This document shows positions 60,411-64,000 of a stretch of DNA of 64,000 nt, in pieces. A model generated the notes under the pieces. That model ran no database searches. It was not told the DNA's origin and saw only the letters and a list, made by a program, of their open reading frames with translations. Position 1 is the first letter of the stretch; each line of letters starts with the position of its first letter. Origin of the DNA: Gammaproteobacteria bacterium. Lineage in GTDB: Bacteria > Pseudomonadota > Gammaproteobacteria > Steroidobacterales > XN24. The stretch is from contig CP070833.1 of assembly GCA_020341735.1 (NCBI GenBank), positions 2,066,707 through 2,130,706 of the forward strand, written 5' to 3'. A program made the position numbers and the translations under genes.

Positions 60411-62062
60411 CAGTATCTCCAACTCGTCAGATCCGCGCCGTCCGGAGCACTGACGTCAATCCGCTTCACGATCTTGTCCATGTAAAAAAGGTTGTAGCGT
60501 AATCGGGAGATCGCTATCGGGTTGTCATGATCGCCGTTCCAGCAGTGCTCTGCCCGGTCTCCATAATCTATCTCACCTTCGTAATACGGCTCCCGGGTAC
60601 CCTCCAGGAATTGCTCCAACAGATAGACGGCATTATTGAGATAGAAATTATCCATGTCGCCACAGTAAACATGAATCTTGCCAACGAGCTTCGGGCCGAG
60701 CGTTTCCCAGTCGCGCTCGAGGATGTAGCGGAGGTCATAGTTTTCGCGCCAATACTTCGCGACCTCTCGATCGATCTGGCCACTTCTCTTGTCCCATAAA
60801 CGCCGCGGATAGCCGTCTTCCCCCTGTGGTGAATAGACCGCTTCCCATACGTCGAACTGCTCGCCTGAACGATTCCGTGTTCCCAAAACCAGCTCGAGAT
60901 GGTTGTCGTCTTCCATGGTTGAGCTCACCTCGCCGAGATAATTGCGAAACGATGGCTTCCGCATCCTCCGGAAAGGGCCCTGCCGATAGTAGGCATTTTC
61001 GTCCTCGTAGATATTTGCCTGAACAAAGGCCCTGAAATCCACCGGGTCCGGACAGGCGGCGAAGCAGCCGTTGTATTCCTCCGGATAGAAGACCTGAGTG
61101 GCCAGTGACTCCCATCCGCCAGTGGAACCGCCATACAGAAACCTGGCCCAGCCCTGGCCTATCCCGCGGAATCGCTCTTCGATGTACGGGATCAGCTCGT
61201 ACTGGATGGCGTCCCCGTAGGGGCCCAGATTCGCGGAATTCACCGCATATGAGTCATCGTAGTAGGGATTGGCGTGCTGAATCTCGATGATCAGCATCCG
61301 CGGCACATCAGGCCCGGTCCACTTGCGAAAGAACCGCCAGGCTTCTTCCTGCTCGATTCGGTTGTAGCCGTCCAGTCCAAAACGTTCGCTAAATTCCGGC
61401 TCCAGGTCTGGATCCGGCGGCTGCTCCCGCCAGTTGGACAGGTCCGCAGGGAAATGCCCGTGGAAAACGACGAGTGGATATCTCGCTTGTGGGTGCTCAT
61501 CGAAACCGGCCGGTAACAGGACATGGGCGCCAAGATAAGTCGGACGCCCCCAAAAACGCGTCAGACGTTCGCTCTGGATCCGGACATGCTTGACGTATTG
61601 CGTGTCTGCAGGAGCTTCCACTTCCGGGATCGCTGCCTCCATCCACAACTTGTGTACCTGGTCGGTCGACGGATCCAGCGTCAGATGCACCGGCTCGCTG
61701 TGGAAGTTGCCCGGCTTCTTGTTCCACTTCTGCCCTTCACCCCTGTCGGGTGGCAGCTTTACTTGGTGCCCGCTTGAAAGTCGGAACGTTTCATACCGAT
61801 TAAGGACGGCCTGCACGACATACTCTCCGGGCGGAAGTTCGCCAACAGACCGATGTGGGTAGCCTGGGACCGCTTCATCGATGAACACCGGCACCCCTGG
61901 GGCCAGTTGGCTGACATCGATCCCGAATACTGCAATCGCCTTTAGGCCGGATCGGACCTGGAACCTCGGTTCCGGATCGTCGTTTTTCGAAATCATCAGC
62001 AATACGCGGCCGTCGACCGGGCCGCCGCTTAGCGCTGCGTCGAAATAGATCGCAAATTTCAT
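60410..62062 (-). CDS. Large esterase-like alpha/beta hydrolase of unknown substrate
   Basis: A 550-residue protein with a beta-rich N-terminal part (about 1-160, starting M-K-F-A-I-Y-F-D) and an enterochelin-esterase-like hydrolase part. The probable nucleophile is the serine in YGGSTGGWESLATQ, a G-x-S-x-G variant; Y-P-L-V-V-F-H-G-H-F-P forms the oxyanion-side strand, the acid may be in Y-C-G-D-M-D-N-F-Y, and the histidine in H-C-W-N-G-D-H-D-N. No signal peptide is visible. GGGGAGGAG precedes the ATG. It is translationally coupled to a membrane methyltransferase-like protein. Not recognised further. Confidence 0.75.
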   Translation of the reverse strand: MKFAIYFDAALSGGPVDGRVLLMISKNDDPEPRFQVRSGLKAIAVFGIDVSQLAPGVPVFIDEAVPGYPHRSVGELPPGEYVVQAVLNRYETFRLSSGHQVKLPPDRGEGQKWNKKPGNFHSEPVHLTLDPSTDQVHKLWMEAAIPEVEAPADTQYVKHVRIQSERLTRFWGRPTYLGAHVLLPAGFDEHPQARYPLVVFHGHFPADLSNWREQPPDPDLEPEFSERFGLDGYNRIEQEEAWRFFRKWTGPDVPRMLIIEIQHANPYYDDSYAVNSANLGPYGDAIQYELIPYIEERFRGIGQGWARFLYGGSTGGWESLATQVFYPEEYNGCFAACPDPVDFRAFVQANIYEDENAYYRQGPFRRMRKPSFRNYLGEVSSTMEDDNHLELVLGTRNRSGEQFDVWEAVYSPQGEDGYPRRLWDKRSGQIDREVAKYWRENYDLRYILERDWETLGPKLVGKIHVYCGDMDNFYLNNAVYLLEQFLEGTREPYYEGEIDYGDRAEHCWNGDHDNPIAISRLRYNLFYMDKIVKRIDVSAPDGADLTSWRY

Positions 62063-62097
62063 CGCTCCTCCCCGATGGCTGGTCTCATGCCCTCTCG

Positions 62098-62568
62098 CTA
62101 GTCCTGCAGGTAGAGTTTCAGGCCATGGTGAGAATCCACGAAGCCGAGTCGCTCGTAGAAGTGGAGAGCCTGGGGCCGCTGTCTGTTGGTGGTTAGCTGA
62201 AGAATATGGCAGCCGGCTTCGACCGCCATCTCTTTGGCACGCTCCATCAGGTGACGCCCAACGCCACGCCCTCTGCGATCCATGGCAATCCGAACACCCT
62301 CGACCTGAGCCCGACGCCGGCCTTCATAGGTGAGATTGGGGATAATCGAAAGCTGAAGCGTGCCAACTACGACACCGTCCATCTCTGCCACAAGCAGCGT
62401 TTGGCGCGAGTCGGCACTGATCTCGGCAAATGCGGCGCGGTAAGCAAACGGCAGCGGATCGATTAATGACTCACGCTCAGCGGCAATGGGATCCTCCGCC
62501 AGCAGACCTACGATCGCCGGCAGATCTTCCTCCACCGCCTCTCTGATAATGGCCGATCGGTCTGTCAT
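62098..62568 (-). CDS. GNAT-family N-acetyltransferase
   Basis: A 156-residue acetyltransferase. The acetyl-CoA loop is D-R-R-G-R-G-V-G-R-H-L; the preceding strand is AQVEGVRIAMD, the N-terminus IIREAVEEDLPAIVGLLAED is typical and A-L-H-F-Y-E-R-L-G-F closes the fold. Substrate unknown. It is intact, in contrast to two broken GNAT genes within 9 kb. ATG 62568 has GAGGTGAGAG upstream. It lies 35 bases upstream of the esterase-like gene. Confidence 0.9.
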   Translation of the reverse strand: MTDRSAIIREAVEEDLPAIVGLLAEDPIAAERESLIDPLPFAYRAAFAEISADSRQTLLVAEMDGVVVGTLQLSIIPNLTYEGRRRAQVEGVRIAMDRRGRGVGRHLMERAKEMAVEAGCHILQLTTNRQRPQALHFYERLGFVDSHHGLKLYLQD

Positions 62569-62625
62569 GCTCTCACCTCATGCGGCTCCGGAGCGGGCAG
62601 CATACCGTTGTCGGTCTCGGTGGCG

Positions 62626-63372
62626 CTAATAGCCAGCCCCGACAATCGCCGCCGCCGCCAAAATCCCTGCTCCCAATGTCCACCAGAGCGTGTTCGAGAG
62701 AGCCGACTCGCCACCCCGGACTGCTTTGAACTGAGGGACAAGATCGACCGCCCCGATATAAAGAAAATTACCGGCCGCGAAGGGTATCAGGAAGTCAATG
62801 TCTATCCATGCGGACGCAGACCAGGCCACCAGCCCCCCCAGCGGAAACGTCAATGCCGTGATGAAGTTGGCGATCAAGGCGCGACCTCTCGACCAGCCTG
62901 AGTGCAGCAGGACGCCGAAATCGCCCAGTTCCTGTGGGACTTCGTGAATGGCTGCCATCGCCCACGCCAGGACGCCCAGGCGGAAATCGACGATGAATAT
63001 GGCGCCGATGGCAAGACCACCAACGAAATTGTGCAACCCGTCTCCGATCAGAAGCAGCACACCCATGGGCTGACGGTGTTCCAGCGCGGGGCGATGACAG
63101 TGGTGCCAGTAAAGCAACTGCTCCAGGATCAGGAACGTCAGGAATCCACCGGCGACACAGACATAGACCAGTGGCGTATTGCCCAGCCTGGCGACCGCAT
63201 CGGGCATGAGGTGGAATAGCGCCCCGCCGATAAGTGACCCTGATGACACGGCCACGAGCGGCAGGATAATCCGCTGAATCGTATCGGCGCCGAGTAATAG
63301 CACGAGGCTGCCAGACAATGCGATAAGGCTCATCGCCAGTCCAAACACCAGGATGGCAGTCAGCGGCTCCAT
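62626..63372 (-). CDS. ZIP-family divalent metal transporter
   Basis: A 248-residue membrane protein with eight predicted helices. The metal-binding helices carry D-G-L-H-N-F-V-G-G in helix four and I-H-E-V-P-Q-E-L-G-D-F in helix five, which are the ZIP signatures; a short His-rich loop (W-H-H-C-H-R) lies between helices three and four. Zinc, iron or manganese import is likely. ATG 63372 follows the small gene's stop by four bases; the upstream frame is spurious. Confidence 0.92.
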   Translation of the reverse strand: MEPLTAILVFGLAMSLIALSGSLVLLLGADTIQRIILPLVAVSSGSLIGGALFHLMPDAVARLGNTPLVYVCVAGGFLTFLILEQLLYWHHCHRPALEHRQPMGVLLLIGDGLHNFVGGLAIGAIFIVDFRLGVLAWAMAAIHEVPQELGDFGVLLHSGWSRGRALIANFITALTFPLGGLVAWSASAWIDIDFLIPFAAGNFLYIGAVDLVPQFKAVRGGESALSNTLWWTLGAGILAAAAIVGAGY

Positions 63373-63376
63373 CCAC

Positions 63377-63625
63377 TCAGCTCCGTGTGGCGTTGCGGCG
63401 ATACCTTGCGCCGACCCACTGTCCCGCGAAATACGCGGCCACAAGCAGTGGAAGGATGGCGAAGCTCCACTTGATACCGGCCAGGAGCCGCATCAGGATC
63501 ACCAGCGGGACTGCTGCATGAACGGCTACGAACCAGGCGAGCGAAAACTTGCGAACGCCCTCGCGCCAGAACCCGAAAGGCAGGTTTACCGCGAATATGC
63601 CGACAAGCAGTAGAAGCAGTTCCAA
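63377..63625 (-). CDS. Small hydrophobic membrane protein
   Basis: An 82-residue protein with three hydrophobic segments (about 1-18, 29-48, 53-70), a N-L-P-F-G-F-W-R turn and a basic end (G-A-R-Y-R-R-N). Proteins with this start and the W-F-V-A-V-H-A-A-V-P-L-V segment occur as unnamed genes in other Gammaproteobacteria as far as I recall, but no function is known. The start is TTG 63625. It ends four bases before the ZIP gene, suggesting one transcript. Confidence 0.65.
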   Translation of the reverse strand: MELLLLLVGIFAVNLPFGFWREGVRKFSLAWFVAVHAAVPLVILMRLLAGIKWSFAILPLLVAAYFAGQWVGARYRRNATRS

Positions 63626-63678
63626 AGTCGTTCAGCCTGTGGGAATACGGCAGGGAGTATAGCCGCTCTAGCCGGCGC

Positions 63679-64000
63679 TCAGATCGATATCGATCCTTCG
63701 CGGAATTCGCTGCGATCGAGCATGGCATTTACCAGGACCGGGTGACCGCTGGCAGCGATCTCGCGGGCTTGCGAAAGGACATCTTCGATCTCCTCATCCG
63801 AATGGATGACAAGTCCGCTGGCGCCGAAGCCGGCAGCCACCCGATGGTAGTCCGTCCGGGCGAGCATGACGGCTGTGTCGTCCTGCAGGACCTTGACCTG
63901 CTCACGTGCGATCTGGCTCCAGCAGGCGTCGTTCCCGACCACCGCAATGACCGGTATCTTGTGTCGTACAAACGTATCCAGCTCTGACAGGCTGTAGCCG
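63679..64000 (-). CDS. Thiamine-diphosphate-dependent enzyme, C-terminal part (acetolactate synthase-like)
   Basis: The last 107 codons of a gene that enters from the right edge. The peptide GYSLSELDTFVRHKIPVIAV continues V-G-N-D-A-C-W-S-Q-I-A-R-E-Q-V and later ARTDYHRVAAGFGASGLVIH, the C-terminal ThDP domain of acetolactate-synthase-like proteins. The V-G-N-D-A-C-W...R-E-Q-V wording resembles the ILVBL / 2-hydroxyacyl-CoA lyase group more than biosynthetic IlvB. The rest of the protein, including the G-D-G motif, lies outside the window. Confidence 0.85.
   Translation of the reverse strand, partial: GYSLSELDTFVRHKIPVIAVVGNDACWSQIAREQVKVLQDDTAVMLARTDYHRVAAGFGASGLVIHSDEEIEDVLSQAREIAASGHPVLVNAMLDRSEFREGSISI

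Noticed and set aside
1-64000. tRNA, rRNA, CRISPR arrays, prophage or integron features
   Set aside because: Looked for in all spacers; the spacers are short and none shows cloverleaf, repeat-spacer or attachment-site structure.

Overview
The window reads as chromosome of a free-living gammaproteobacterium with a moderately high G+C content. The evidence is gene order and gene type. The block cvpA-dedD-folC-accD-truA-fimV-asd matches the arrangement known from Pseudomonas-type genomes, but trpF is missing between truA and accD. The complete EF-P lysylation set (efp, epmA, epmB), a FimX-type degenerate GGDEF/EAL protein, and ParC/ParE close to those of E. coli point the same way. I cannot name the genus. 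I saw no rRNA, tRNA, CRISPR array, prophage or insertion sequence; this is almost entirely housekeeping DNA with a few accessory islands.

Region by region. 1-11.8 kb (mostly minus strand): cvpA (partial), dedD, folC, accD, truA, an EcfT-like membrane gene, fimV, asd, an MFS transporter, aroC and prmB. 11.8-13.8 kb (plus): a copper-delivery pair (Sco1-like and PCuAC lipoprotein) and psd. 13.8-17 kb: free-Met-R-sulfoxide reductase, epmA and efp on minus, with epmB divergent. 17-23.3 kb: fimX facing parC and parE. 23.3-25.9 kb: rubrerythrin, Fe-S oxidoreductase and DUF3501 operon with a clear promoter, a stable intercistronic hairpin and a terminator. 26-30.2 kb (plus): xseB-ispA-dxs and folE2. 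30.3-40.2 kb (minus): a 10-kb co-directional run of HDAC-like gene, glyA, nrdR, ribD, ribC, ribBX, ribH, nusB, DUF2889, thiL, pgpA and a Ser/Thr kinase fused to a cyclic-nucleotide-binding domain. 40.3-43.7 kb: ettA, ferredoxin-NADP reductase and an exported methyltransferase. 43.7-50.8 kb: histidine utilisation genes hutG-hutF / hutI-hutH, then an APH-like/P-loop kinase fusion and a membrane protein. 51-64 kb: accessory genes, including a zinc-ribbon protein, cupin, PepQ-like peptidase, TauE-like transporter, exported DsrE protein, SMP-30-like propeller, fhs, a phospholipid-methyltransferase-like protein, an esterase-like protein, GNAT, ZIP transporter and the end of a ThDP enzyme.

Functional links. 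One-carbon and folate chemistry recurs: FolC, FolE2, GlyA, HutF/HutG (which release formate from histidine breakdown) and Fhs (which recaptures formate onto tetrahydrofolate). Riboflavin synthesis is present except for an active GTP cyclohydrolase II: the C-terminal domain of the RibBA homologue has lost its zinc cysteines. Type IV pilus/polarity functions (FimV, FimX) are represented.

Less expected content. Two GNAT acetyltransferase pseudogenes lie in apparent intergenic space, each still joined to a neighbour by an ATGA overlap. One (53990-54390) carries four in-frame stops and an internal deletion. The Sco1 gene appears to be transcribed as an almost leaderless message. An 18-bp perfect palindrome lies upstream of accD. 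I found no convincing new defence or mobile system; the best candidates for undescribed biology are the kinase/cNMP fusion at the end of the rib-thi-pgp run, the esterase-like/methyltransferase pair at 59.9-62.1 kb, and the EcfT-like protein inserted between fimV and truA.
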